Positions 36,411-44,606 of a DNA stretch of 64,000 bases are shown here, in pieces. The first letter of the stretch is position 1, and the number at the start of each line of letters is the position of its first letter. Source of the DNA: Lachnospiraceae bacterium (lineage in GTDB: Bacteria > Bacillota > Clostridia > Lachnospirales > Lachnospiraceae); assembly GCA_024690605.1 (NCBI GenBank), contig JAILOV010000027.1, positions 1-64,000 of the forward strand, read 5' to 3'. The notes below the pieces were generated by a model, which did no database searches, was not told the origin of the DNA, and was given only the letters and a program-made list of their open reading frames with translations. The position numbers were made by a program, and so were the translations under genes.

Positions 36411-36893
36411 ATGACTTATGAAGAGATCGTTGCAAAGGTAAAGAAGCATTTCCAGAGCTACAAGCCTGCCGGCGCGGATGACCGCGCAGCCATCCAGATC
36501 GATGTCACCGGTGAGGGCGAGGGTGCGTTCTATGTTGAGATTGCCGACGGCAAGATCGCGGTGGAACCCTACGAATACTATGAGCACGATATCAAGATCG
36601 TTGCGGATGCCGATGCGCTGATGGAGATCGTTGACGGCAAGACCGATATCATCAATGCCAACCTTACCGGCAGGATCCATGCGGAGGGAGATCTTTCCAA
36701 GGCCGAAGTCATCACGGGTCTCGTGAAGAAGGCAGCTGCGAAGCCGGCAGCAAAGAAGGCGCCCGCAAAGAAGACGACCGCGAAAAAGCCGGCCGCGAAG
36801 AAGGCACCTGCGAAGAAGCCTGCGGCAAAGAAACCGGCAGCGAAGAAACCGGCAGCGAAGAAACCCGCTGCAAAGAAGCCGGCGAGCAAGTAA
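36411..36893 (+). CDS. SCP2 sterol-binding-domain protein with histone H1-like Lys/Ala tail
   Basis: 160 residues from the ATG at 36411 behind AAAGGGGA; a longer frame starting inside tRNA-Thr is not credible. Residues 1-105 form an SCP2-like lipid-binding fold (GAFYVEIADGKIAVEPYEYYEHDIKIVADADALMEI). Residues 108-160 are tandem AAKKP/APAKK repeats, strongly basic and disordered, like histone H1 tails and bacterial H1-like proteins. The tail suggests nucleic-acid or polyanion binding, which is odd for an SCP2 domain. No membrane segment. Function unknown. A terminator follows. Confidence 0.9.
   Translation: MTYEEIVAKVKKHFQSYKPAGADDRAAIQIDVTGEGEGAFYVEIADGKIAVEPYEYYEHDIKIVADADALMEIVDGKTDIINANLTGRIHAEGDLSKAEVITGLVKKAAAKPAAKKAPAKKTTAKKPAAKKAPAKKPAAKKPAAKKPAAKKPAAKKPASK
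36730..36890 (+). repeat. Tandem 15-base repeats encoding AAKKP units
   Basis: Imperfect repeats of the type GCGAAGAAACCGGCA encode the Lys/Ala/Pro tail. The last units are nearly identical, so copy number may vary between strains. Confidence 0.85.
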
Positions 36894-36925
36894 GGTTTTG
36901 ACGCAGAACAGGTCAATCAGGAATG

Positions 36926-36950
36926 CCCACGGCATCACGCCGTGGGTTTT
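36926..36950 (+). terminator. Rho-independent terminator after the SCP2 gene
   Basis: Perfect 8-bp stem CCCACGGC/GCCGTGGG with a five-base loop and a TTTT tail, about 33 bases after the stop and 25 bases before metF. Confidence 0.85.
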
Positions 36951-36974
36951 CATGTTATAAAGGAGGCGGATCAG

Positions 36975-37841
36975 ATGAAGATTTCCGACATTCTCAAAGA
37001 TAATGAGGTGACACTTTCGTTTGAGGTTTTTCCGCCGAAAACGGATGCGCTCTTTGACAGTGTAGAAAAGGCGGCGGGAGACATCGCCGCGCTGAAGCCG
37101 CACTTCATGAGCGTGACCTATGGCGCGGGCGGCAACACGGCATCCAACACGGCGGAGCTTGCGGAGCGTCTGCAGAAGCAGCATGATGTGACAGTGCTCG
37201 CGCATCTGACCTGCGTCGCGGCGTCGCGGGATGACGTGAAGAAAATGGTACAGACCTATCGCGCGAAGGGCATCGAGAACATCATGGCGCTTCGCGGGGA
37301 CATCCCGAAGGACGGACGGAAAAGTGAGGACTATGTGCACGCGATCGATCTGATCCGGGATATCCGTGCGATCGATGATTCCTTCTGCATCGGCGGCGCG
37401 TGCTATCCGGAGGGCCATGTCGAGTGTGAACGCCAGTCCGAGGATATCCGGCATCTTAAGGACAAGGTGGATGCCGGCTGCTCCTTCCTCACGACGCAGA
37501 TGTTTTTTGACAACAACGTGCTCTACAATTTCCTCTACCGCATCCGCGAGGCGGGGATCGAGGTTCCCGTGCTGCCGGGTATCATGCCCATCACCAACAG
37601 GAAGCAGGTGTCGCGGAGCGTTGCGCTTTCCGGGGCAACGATCCCGCAGCGCTTCCGCACGATGGTGGACCGCTTCGGAGATGATCCCCGTCAGATGCAG
37701 CAGGCCGGCATCATCTATGCGGCGGAGCAGATCGTCGATCTGATCGCCAACGGCGTGAACCATATCCACGTGTATTCGATGAACAAACCGGAGATCGCGG
37801 CCGGTATCCTGGACAGTTTTTCCGCGATTCTGGGGCGCTGA
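36975..37841 (+). CDS. metF: 5,10-methylenetetrahydrofolate reductase
   Basis: 288 residues from the ATG at 36975 behind AAAGGAGGCGGA; an upstream start at 36942 lies in the terminator. FAD-dependent reduction of methylene-THF to methyl-THF for methionine synthesis. Family motifs: LSFEVFPPKTD at the N-terminus, FMSVTYGAGG, LAHLTCVAASRDDV, NIMALRGDIPKD and CSFLTTQMFFDNNVLYNF. Complete length. No riboswitch is visible in the short upstream gap. Confidence 0.96.
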   Translation: MKISDILKDNEVTLSFEVFPPKTDALFDSVEKAAGDIAALKPHFMSVTYGAGGNTASNTAELAERLQKQHDVTVLAHLTCVAASRDDVKKMVQTYRAKGIENIMALRGDIPKDGRKSEDYVHAIDLIRDIRAIDDSFCIGGACYPEGHVECERQSEDIRHLKDKVDAGCSFLTTQMFFDNNVLYNFLYRIREAGIEVPVLPGIMPITNRKQVSRSVALSGATIPQRFRTMVDRFGDDPRQMQQAGIIYAAEQIVDLIANGVNHIHVYSMNKPEIAAGILDSFSAILGR

Positions 37842-37857
37842 ACCGGGGCGGACGGCG

Positions 37858-39090
37858 ATGGAAAAAAAGGCAAAAAAGGAAGTCGGAGCAGCCCGCTGGA
37901 TCGAGGTCCGCGGGCGTCTGTTCACGATGGTTTCCACCGGTGTTGTCAACAACCGGCTGAATCAGGGCTATGATATTGCCAGCACGCTGATCCTGCTGAT
38001 CAATCTCGTGGTGAGTGTCCTGCTCACCTTTGATTCCGCGGAGGCGTTCCTTGGCGGCGCGTTGCGCACCATTGAGGCGTTCACTGTCTTCTTCTTCGCC
38101 GTGGACTGGGTGCTGCGTCTCATCACGGCGGGATTTCTCTATCCGGAGTACAACGAGAAAAAGGCGGTTGTCCGCTATCTGTTCTCGCTGGCGGGCATCA
38201 TCGATCTGCTGTCCTTCCTGCCTTACTATCTGCCGTTCTTCTTCCCCGCGGGCGCGGTGGCCTTCCGTATGTTCCGCGTCGCCAGGATCTTCCGGCTGTT
38301 CCGCATCAACGCCTACTATGATTCGCTGAATGTCATCACGGAAGTCATCATCGGCAAGAAGCAGCAGCTGCTTTCGTCCGTTTTTATCCTGACCGTGCTG
38401 ATGCTGGCTTCCAGCCTCTGCATGTATTCCCTGGAGCATGACGCACAGCCCGAGGTGTTCTCCAACGCATTCTCCGGGATCTGGTGGTCGGTGTCCACCC
38501 TGCTGACCGTCGGCTACGGGGACATCTATCCGATCACGTCGGCGGGAAAATGCATCGGGATCCTGATCACTTTTATGGGGGTTGGCGTTGTTGCGATCCC
38601 GACGGGTATCATTTCCGCCGGATTTGTGGAACAGTATACCCGTCTGAAACGGATCGGCGATACCGCCGAAGAAGAGGATGTCAGATTTATTAAAGTAGAA
38701 TTAAAGAAAGGCGATTCGTGGTGTGGTAAAGCCATTCGTGACCTGCATCTTCCGCAGGGGATTCTGATCGTTACCGTGCAGCGGCGAGGACAGAACCTGA
38801 TCCCCCGCGGAGATCTGGTACTTGAGTTGACCGATTCGGTCATTATCGGAGCGGAGGCTCTGCAGGGAGAAAAGCCGGTCAATATTAAAGAGATCATTCT
38901 GAAGGAAAATCATCCCTGGAACGGGACCACCATTTCCAATCTGAATATTTCCAGACAATCCTTTATCGTGATGATCAAGCGGGGAAAGCAGACCATCATT
39001 CCGAAGGGGAATCTGGTTCTTCAGGAAGGAGACAAACTGTTTGTTTATTCTGTTGGAAAGGCTGCGATCCGCGAGCCGTATGAGTTTTAA
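37858..39090 (+). CDS. Voltage-gated-type potassium channel with two TrkA-C domains
   Basis: 410 residues. Six transmembrane helices (about 38-265) include an S4-like Arg-rich segment (FRMFRVARIFRLFRINAYY), then a pore loop with the K+ selectivity filter in WWSVSTLLTVGYGDIYP. The cytoplasmic part holds two tandem TrkA-C (RCK_C) domains, each ending with a PRGDLVLELTDSV- or PKGNLVLQEGDKL-type segment. There is no Rossmann RCK_N, so gating is probably by a small ligand bound to TrkA-C, as is known for cyclic-di-AMP in other channels; that is inference. It follows metF by 16 bases. Confidence 0.92.
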   Translation: MEKKAKKEVGAARWIEVRGRLFTMVSTGVVNNRLNQGYDIASTLILLINLVVSVLLTFDSAEAFLGGALRTIEAFTVFFFAVDWVLRLITAGFLYPEYNEKKAVVRYLFSLAGIIDLLSFLPYYLPFFFPAGAVAFRMFRVARIFRLFRINAYYDSLNVITEVIIGKKQQLLSSVFILTVLMLASSLCMYSLEHDAQPEVFSNAFSGIWWSVSTLLTVGYGDIYPITSAGKCIGILITFMGVGVVAIPTGIISAGFVEQYTRLKRIGDTAEEEDVRFIKVELKKGDSWCGKAIRDLHLPQGILIVTVQRRGQNLIPRGDLVLELTDSVIIGAEALQGEKPVNIKEIILKENHPWNGTTISNLNISRQSFIVMIKRGKQTIIPKGNLVLQEGDKLFVYSVGKAAIREPYEF

Positions 39091-39092
39091 AG

Positions 39093-39134
39093 ATAACAGA
39101 TGTTGTTTAAACACGAATACATAACATATGGTAT
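39093..39134. repeat. Two imperfect ATAWCANNTGWTAT palindromes between convergent genes
   Basis: ATAACAGATGTTGT (39093-39106) and ATAACATATGGTAT (39121-39134), one mismatch each, in an AT-rich gap between the channel gene and the HU terminator. Confidence 0.5.
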
Positions 39135-39190
39135 TTAATAATCCGGCATCAGTCACTAATATCGCTGCGCAGACAGAGAGCGGATAATTG

Positions 39191-39223
39191 CAAAAAAACA
39201 GGCGGCGCATCTGCGCCGCCTGT
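39191..39223 (-). terminator. Rho-independent terminator of the HU gene
   Basis: A 12-bp stem ACAGGCGGCGCA/TGCGCCGCCTGT followed on the minus strand by seven T, 19 bases after the HU stop. It may also stop plus-strand readthrough. Confidence 0.9.
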
Positions 39224-39241
39224 CGTTACCTGTCGAAAGAA

Positions 39242-39520
39242 TTACTTCTTGTTGACGAGGTTCTTGAGAGCCTTGCCGGCCTTGAACTTGGGAGCGACCG
39301 CTGCCGGGATCTTGATCTCTTTGCCGGTCTGCGGATTGCGGCCCGTGCGGGCAGCTCTCTTGGAGGTCTCAAAGGTACCGAAACCGATGAGCTGAACCTT
39401 GCCCTTCTTCTTGAGTTCCTTGGAAACCGTGTCCGTGAAAGCCTTGAGAGCCTTCTCGGAATCCTTCTTGGAAAGGCCGGAAGCCTTCGCCATTGCTTCG
39501 ACAAGTTCTGTCTTGTTCAT
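39242..39520 (-). CDS. HU-family DNA-binding protein
   Basis: 92 residues, complete. Begins MNKTELVEAMAKASGLSKKD and carries the beta-arm GRNPQTGKEIKIPA with the Pro that intercalates into DNA. It is a dimeric, non-specific nucleoid protein that bends DNA. It has a strong AAGGAGGAG site, its own promoter and a strong terminator, so it is a single-gene unit, as expected for an abundant protein. Confidence 0.97.
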   Translation of the reverse strand: MNKTELVEAMAKASGLSKKDSEKALKAFTDTVSKELKKKGKVQLIGFGTFETSKRAARTGRNPQTGKEIKIPAAVAPKFKAGKALKNLVNKK

Positions 39521-39564
39521 GATGTACTCCTCCTTATCAGGAAATATGGATTAACAACACGATC

Positions 39565-39593
39565 AATATACCACTAATCCTAGTTAAATGCAA
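39565..39593 (-). promoter_or_regulatory. Promoter of the HU gene
   Basis: Minus strand: -35 TTGCAT, a 17-base spacer and -10 TATATT, about 45 bases before the HU ATG. Confidence 0.7.
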
Positions 39594-39622
39594 GCGTTTT
39601 TCATCAACATCTTGTTTGGCCT

Positions 39623-40465
39623 TTACTTGTTCATGACCGCATCCACGCTGGCCATGCAGGCTGCACGGAGTCCGCATTCCTCCAGTGCCTGAACGCCCAG
39701 GATCGTGGTGCCTGCGGGAGAGCAGACCTTGTCCTTGAGGACGCCCGGATGCTCGCCGGTGACCAGCTGAAGCTTTGCCGACCCGAGGACCGCCTGCGAG
39801 ATCAGCCGGTAGGCATCGGCACGCGGGATGCCGTATTTGACGGCAGCGTCAGCGTAGGCTTCGATGAAAAGATCGACAAATGCCGGCGAGCAGCCGGTGA
39901 CGGCACTGCCGATCGCAAGGAGATGACCGGGCAGCTCGTGGATCAGCCCCAGAGGCTTCAGGAGACGGAAGAGATAATCGCGCTCCGCTTCCGTAAGAGA
40001 ATTCCCGGCTTCGACGAGAAAGACGCCCTCCCGCACCATGGCAGGCGTATTGGGCATGATCGTCTGAATGCGGACCGCGTCGATCAGAGGCTCGACATCG
40101 CTGTCCGCTGCCTGTTCGCTCCGGTTTTCGGCAACTGAGAGTCTGGCAAGTGCCAGCTCATATTTTTCCATGGTCCAGCCGGCAGCGACGGAGACAAGTG
40201 CCTTGCCGCGCAGGTCCTCCCCCAGATCCGTCAGGACATCCTCGATCTGATAGGGCTTGCAGGCGACGAAGAGCATGTCTGCCGCAGCCGCGAGAGCATG
40301 CAGGGAATCCACGGCTGTGAAGCCGATCCGGCCGGCGTTTTCCCTGAGCCTGTCCTGATGCGGCGCATAGGCAAAGATGTTCTCCCGTTCGATGACGCCG
40401 GTCTGCACAAATCCCTCGCACAGAGCCTGCGCCATATTCCCCATGCCGATAAATCCGATCTTCAT
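39623..40465 (-). CDS. proC: Pyrroline-5-carboxylate reductase
   Basis: 280 residues. Final step of proline synthesis, NAD(P)H-dependent. The Rossmann start is KIGFIGMGNMAQALCEGF; later motifs are MPNTPAMVREG and the C-terminal dimerisation region ending VCSPAGTTILGVQALEECGLRAA. A stretch of about 20 residues near residue 115 (ENRSEQAADSDVEP) looks like a lineage-specific insert. The ATG follows AAAAAGGAG. It lies 13 bases downstream of the YfbR-like gene in the same direction. Confidence 0.94.
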   Translation of the reverse strand: MKIGFIGMGNMAQALCEGFVQTGVIERENIFAYAPHQDRLRENAGRIGFTAVDSLHALAAAADMLFVACKPYQIEDVLTDLGEDLRGKALVSVAAGWTMEKYELALARLSVAENRSEQAADSDVEPLIDAVRIQTIMPNTPAMVREGVFLVEAGNSLTEAERDYLFRLLKPLGLIHELPGHLLAIGSAVTGCSPAFVDLFIEAYADAAVKYGIPRADAYRLISQAVLGSAKLQLVTGEHPGVLKDKVCSPAGTTILGVQALEECGLRAACMASVDAVMNK

Positions 40466-40478
40466 AGCGTTCTCCTTT

Positions 40479-41090
40479 TTATCGAAGGCCCTGCGCGCCG
40501 ATGAGTTCGTCCAGTGTGTTGCCGTAGGACGGCAGGAAATCGATCATAAAATCCCTGACTTCGGGCAGATCGCGGCTCATTTTCTCGATGGATTCGCGTG
40601 TGGAAAGTTCCGCCGTGCGAAACTCAAGATTGCCAGCCTCCCGTTCCTCCATGCATTTGATCAGCGCGGAGAACTTGTCGGCGGCCTTGACGAGGCGGCG
40701 CAAATACTGTTCGTTTTCATCGCCCTCCTCCGAGAAGACCGCGGCATAGGAATCCCGGAGATCCTCGGGAAGCATCCGGAGCAGCTGGTCCTCCGCGACT
40801 GCCTCAACCTCGCGGTAGGCGCGGCGGAGGTCACTGGTATAATACTTGACAGGCGTTGGCATATCACCTGTTATTATTTCGGAAGCATCGTGATAAAGGC
40901 CGATCAGAGCGGCCTTTTCGGCATTCAGTTTTTTACCATAACGAGTGTTACTGATAACGCAGAGCGCGTGCGCGATCATGGCGACCTCGAGAGAGTGCTC
41001 GCTCAGATTCTCCTCGCGGGCGTTGCGCATCAGTGCCCACCGGTCGATATACTTCATCCGCGAAACGGTTGCAAAAAAGGAATAACTCAT
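40479..41090 (-). CDS. HD-domain 5'-deoxynucleotidase (YfbR-like)
   Basis: 203 residues. A compact HD phosphohydrolase: NLSEHSLEVAMIAHAL (first His), GLYHDASEIITGDMPTPVKY (HD pair, Glu, and the TGD-PTP signature of YfbR) and VKAADKFSALIKC (late Asp). It should dephosphorylate deoxynucleoside 5'-monophosphates. Its ATG abuts the PBP1A stop with no gap (TGAATG), so the two are translationally coupled. The IITGDM segment is encoded by a perfect palindrome copy. Confidence 0.93.
   Translation of the reverse strand: MSYSFFATVSRMKYIDRWALMRNAREENLSEHSLEVAMIAHALCVISNTRYGKKLNAEKAALIGLYHDASEIITGDMPTPVKYYTSDLRRAYREVEAVAEDQLLRMLPEDLRDSYAAVFSEEGDENEQYLRRLVKAADKFSALIKCMEEREAGNLEFRTAELSTRESIEKMSRDLPEVRDFMIDFLPSYGNTLDELIGAQGLR
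40861..40874. repeat. ATAWCANNTGWTAT palindrome, perfect copy in the YfbR-like gene
   Basis: ATATCACCTGTTAT on the plus strand. On the coding strand it reads ATAACAGGTGATAT in the same frame as the purL copies. It encodes a genuinely conserved family motif here, so this copy may owe part of its sequence to protein constraint. Confidence 0.6.
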
Positions 41091-43826
41091 TCAGCCTCCT
41101 TCCGCCGGCGCCGCCTGTTCCTGCGCGGCCGCTGCCTGTGCCGCGGCGGCTGCGGCATCCAACTCCGCCTGCTGCTGTGCGATGATCGCCGGTGCATTCT
41201 CCTGTGCGAAAAATGCCGCATCATGCTGACAGTGCGCCGTTACGGCGATGGGATTGCCTTCCTCGTCCGTGGTCATGGTCGTCATGCTCTCGGTGGTCCT
41301 GATCGCTTCCGGATCCAGACCGGAGGCCAGCGCCGTTCCTCTTGCCAGAGCCGCGGGCTCCGAAAGGGGCAGCGTGAAGACACCGTCCTGCTTGAACGGA
41401 CACATGTCGGAGGCGGGCTTTCCGTCGTAGCGGCAGATCACGCCCTGATAGTGGACATTGCAGGTGTCGGAGGGAATGGTGCCCTCCGCGAAGTATTCGG
41501 TCTTCAGTGTCGCGTCGCAGAGACCGGGGATGGGAAGCTTGCCCGACTTCGAGCAGACCGTGGCCTGCACGATGCCCTCCGGCATGGTGAAGTCGCGGTA
41601 TTCCAGTCCCTCGTGGACGCGGCTCATCACGGCGCGCCACAGGGTCTTGGCCAGATTGGATTCGTCACCGGAAAGCTTGGCGTTGTTGTTGTCATAGCCT
41701 GCCCAGGCCGCTGCGGTGTAGTAGTCCGTGTAGCCCGCAAACCACACGTCATTGTTGGCGGTGGTGGTACCGGTCTTGCCGGCGATGGGTGTGGTGCCGA
41801 AATTGACGCGCCCGCCGGTGCCCTGTGCTCCGCTGACGACGTCCTTCATCGCGCTGGTCAGCAGGTAGGCGGTCGTCTCCTTGAGCACGCGGTGCGAATT
41901 GGGCGCGGTGTTGTCCAGGATGATGTTGCCGTCGTGGTCAACAACACGCGTGTAGAGCTTGGGTTTGATGTATTCTCCGCCGTTGGCGATGGTCGCGTAG
42001 GCGGCGGTCAGCTCGATGGGGTAAACGCCGTAGGTCACGCCGCCCAGCGCCAGCGTCTGGTTGATGTCGCTGAAGATCTCGCCGTTGATCTCCACACCTT
42101 CGGTCAGCGTGGTGAATCCGAAATCCTGACAGTATTCAAAGCCCAACTGCGGCGTGATGACGGTCAGCGTTTTGACGGCGATGATGTTCAGGGACTGCTC
42201 GATACCGGAACGGAACGAATTGATCCCGCGGTAGCCCTTGTACCAGTTGCGTACGGGACGTCCGTTGTCATAGCAGAAGGGCCCGTCGTTGTAGACACTT
42301 GCCAGCGTCTGCCCGGCGCCGTCAAGGGCGGGCGCGTAGGCCGCGATGACCTTAAAGGTGGATCCGGGCTGGCGGTAGGCATCGGTCGCGCGGTTGAAGG
42401 TGCGGCTCGCATCCTTGGCGCCGCGGCCGCCTTCCATGGCCATCACCTGACCGGTGTGCTGATCGATGATCGCCATGGCAACCTGCGGTTCGGGCGTCAG
42501 GCGCACATTTTCCTTGAAGATCTCATCACCCTCTTCGAGGATCGCTTCCTCATAGGCACGCACCGCTTCGTAGGCGGCATCCTGCGAGCTGTAGAGCATG
42601 GAGGAATTGGCGCCGGTCGATTTGAACCAGGATTTCATCATCTCCGTGCTGTGATTGACTTTTTCGCCGTTGGCCTTTGTGACCGTCAGGGCAAAATCAA
42701 GATCCCACTTCGTGTTGGCGGGATAGTTGCTCTCGTCCTGGAACACCTCGTCCATGATGCCCTGGATCCGCGGATCCTGCGTCGAATAGATCTTGAGTCC
42801 GCCGCTGTAGAGAAGGGAATAGGCCTGCGTCTCGTTGTAGCCGGCATTCATCAGGTCGTCGAGGATGTCATTGGTCAGCGCGTCGACGAAATAGGAATTG
42901 ATCGTGTCGTCGACCGAGGTCTCGTTGGTCGTCTGAATGCGTGAATAGACATCGTCGGCGAGCGCCTCGTCGCGTTCGTTTTTGCTGATGAAACCCTGAT
43001 CGTACATGTCGCCCAGCACCTTTTTGCGGCGCTCGGCGTTCTTTTCCGGGTGCGTGATGGGATTCAGCGCGCTCGGGTTCTTTGTGATCGAAGCGATGAC
43101 GGCGCATTCCGAGAGGTTTAAGTTGCTCACCGGCTTATTGAAGTAACGAAGGGAAGCTGCCTGCACGCCCAGTGTGTTCTGTCCGAGGTTGATCGTGTTC
43201 AGGTAGTTGATCAGGATGTCCTCCTTGGACATGTTCTTCTCGAGCTGGACCGCGAGATACTGCTCCTGGATCTTGCGTCGAAGACTGGCGATGTTGAGAC
43301 CCATGATGCGGCTCTCCGTTTCGCCCTCGGAAGTCCAGCTCGTGAAGACATTGTTTTTTAACAGCTGCTGGGTGATCGTCGAGGCACCCTCCGTAAAGTG
43401 GAAACCGTTGCGGATGCCGACGACGGCCGCACGGATGATGCCCTGGATATCAATGCCCCGGTGGTCATAAAAGCGGGAATCCTCGATCGCGACAAAGGCG
43501 TGCTGGAGATCCAGAGGAACCATGTCGAGCGTCACGGGGATGCGGTTGGAATCCGTGGAGACGAGCTTCGCGGTCTGATTGCCTTCCGTATCATAGACAA
43601 AGGTGGAAAAGCCGGAGGGCGTCACATCGATCATGCCGATATCGGGAGATGTGTTGATGATACCGGTCAGCACGCCCATGCCGCCGCTTACGGAGACGAG
43701 AAAAATGCCGATCAGGCCGAGCAGGACCGCGCCCTGGATCAGCACCCAGAGCTTCATTCCCCACTTGCCGCCGCTTGCCGCGATCTGCCGCTGCTGCGCC
43801 CGGATCCCCTGTTTTGAATAGTTCAT
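41091..43826 (-). CDS. Class A penicillin-binding protein (PBP1A type)
   Basis: 911 residues from the ATG at 43826 behind GTGAGGC. A short cytoplasmic tail and one membrane helix (about 28-52) come first. The GT51 glycosyltransferase follows, with its catalytic Glu in AIEDSRFYDHRGID at about residue 114, then the transpeptidase with STFK (about 489), SLN and KTGT motifs. It polymerises and cross-links peptidoglycan at the outer face. The C-terminus is an Ala/Gln-rich tail. Divergent from yigZ. Confidence 0.95.
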   Translation of the reverse strand: MNYSKQGIRAQQRQIAASGGKWGMKLWVLIQGAVLLGLIGIFLVSVSGGMGVLTGIINTSPDIGMIDVTPSGFSTFVYDTEGNQTAKLVSTDSNRIPVTLDMVPLDLQHAFVAIEDSRFYDHRGIDIQGIIRAAVVGIRNGFHFTEGASTITQQLLKNNVFTSWTSEGETESRIMGLNIASLRRKIQEQYLAVQLEKNMSKEDILINYLNTINLGQNTLGVQAASLRYFNKPVSNLNLSECAVIASITKNPSALNPITHPEKNAERRKKVLGDMYDQGFISKNERDEALADDVYSRIQTTNETSVDDTINSYFVDALTNDILDDLMNAGYNETQAYSLLYSGGLKIYSTQDPRIQGIMDEVFQDESNYPANTKWDLDFALTVTKANGEKVNHSTEMMKSWFKSTGANSSMLYSSQDAAYEAVRAYEEAILEEGDEIFKENVRLTPEPQVAMAIIDQHTGQVMAMEGGRGAKDASRTFNRATDAYRQPGSTFKVIAAYAPALDGAGQTLASVYNDGPFCYDNGRPVRNWYKGYRGINSFRSGIEQSLNIIAVKTLTVITPQLGFEYCQDFGFTTLTEGVEINGEIFSDINQTLALGGVTYGVYPIELTAAYATIANGGEYIKPKLYTRVVDHDGNIILDNTAPNSHRVLKETTAYLLTSAMKDVVSGAQGTGGRVNFGTTPIAGKTGTTTANNDVWFAGYTDYYTAAAWAGYDNNNAKLSGDESNLAKTLWRAVMSRVHEGLEYRDFTMPEGIVQATVCSKSGKLPIPGLCDATLKTEYFAEGTIPSDTCNVHYQGVICRYDGKPASDMCPFKQDGVFTLPLSEPAALARGTALASGLDPEAIRTTESMTTMTTDEEGNPIAVTAHCQHDAAFFAQENAPAIIAQQQAELDAAAAAAQAAAAQEQAAPAEGG

Positions 43827-43931
43827 AGTCTGCCTCACTCAAAAAAGCATAAAATCTTTCATATTATAACAGAAAATTGAAAAAAAAACTGCATGTTATG
43901 GAAAAATGTGAATTTTCGGGACCGAAAAGTA

Positions 43932-43940
43932 TGGTACAAT
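43932..43940 (+). promoter_or_regulatory. Extended -10 promoter of yigZ
   Basis: TGGTACAAT fits an extended -10. The predicted start falls within one or two bases of the ATG at 43948, so the mRNA should be leaderless. No Shine-Dalgarno is present. Confidence 0.55.
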
Positions 43941-43947
43941 AGTCCCC

Positions 43948-44601
43948 ATGGAAGAGAACACGGCGCGCGCTTCGTATCATATCGTCACCGGAGAAGGAAA
44001 CGGCGAGATCACGGAGAAGAAATCCCGCTTTATCGCGGGGGTGTTCCCGGTGCACAGCGCCGCGGAAGCGGAGGCGCGGATCCAGGAGACGCGGAAACAC
44101 TTCTGGGATGCCAGACATCATTGTTATGCCTACGCACTCGGTGCCCGCAGGGAGACCACCCGGTGCAGCGATGACGGGGAGCCGTCAGGCACGGCGGGGA
44201 AGCCGATCCTCGAAGTGCTGACCGGGGCGGATCTGACAGATACACTGATCATTGTCACGCGCTATTTCGGCGGCGTGCTTTTGGGGACCGGCGGACTGGT
44301 GCGCGCCTACACCCGGGCGGCGCAGGCGGGGCTGTCGGCAGCATCGCAGGCCGAAATGGTCTACGGAAATAAAATAACAATTGATATCGGATATCCGTCG
44401 GTCACACCGATCCAGAGATATCTGCGGGAACACGATTTAATAGCAAGTGATATTAAATACGAAGAAACAGTTCACGTCGAGGTTTATATAATATCAAGCG
44501 ATATTGAAAACTTCTGCGCGGACATCCGCCAGCTGACGGACGGCAGAGCGGAATTGTCGCAGGGAGAGGCTTCCTTTTTTCCGAAGCCTGTACCTTCATA
44601 A
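43948..44601 (+). CDS. yigZ: IMPACT/YigZ family protein
   Basis: 217 residues. The N-terminal UPF0029 domain has KKSRFIAGVFPVHSAAEAEA, HHCYAYALG, CSDDGEPSGTAGKPILEVL and VTRYFGGVLLGTGGLVRAY, all diagnostic. A C-terminal ferredoxin-like DUF1949 domain follows. Function in bacteria is uncertain, with links to translation control and YvyE-type proteins. The last 75 codons are AT-rich and carry three palindrome copies within 131 bases. Start is by an apparent leaderless promoter. Confidence 0.92.
   Translation: MEENTARASYHIVTGEGNGEITEKKSRFIAGVFPVHSAAEAEARIQETRKHFWDARHHCYAYALGARRETTRCSDDGEPSGTAGKPILEVLTGADLTDTLIIVTRYFGGVLLGTGGLVRAYTRAAQAGLSAASQAEMVYGNKITIDIGYPSVTPIQRYLREHDLIASDIKYEETVHVEVYIISSDIENFCADIRQLTDGRAELSQGEASFFPKPVPS
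44374..44387. repeat. ATAWCANNTGWTAT palindrome, perfect copy in yigZ
   Basis: ATAACAATTGATAT, translated I-T-I-D-I. Confidence 0.7.
44440..44453. repeat. ATAWCANNTGWTAT palindrome, one-mismatch copy in yigZ
   Basis: ATAGCAAGTGATAT, 66 bases after the previous copy; translated I-A-S-D-I. Confidence 0.6.
44491..44504. repeat. ATAWCANNTGWTAT palindrome, one-mismatch copy in yigZ
   Basis: ATATCAAGCGATAT, 51 bases after the previous copy; translated I-S-S-D-I. Confidence 0.6.
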
Positions 44602-44606
44602 TAGAA

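Noticed and set aside
36730..36890. Tandem repeat as a non-coding satellite
   Set aside because: The 15-base units keep the reading frame of the SCP2 protein and encode its Lys/Ala tail.
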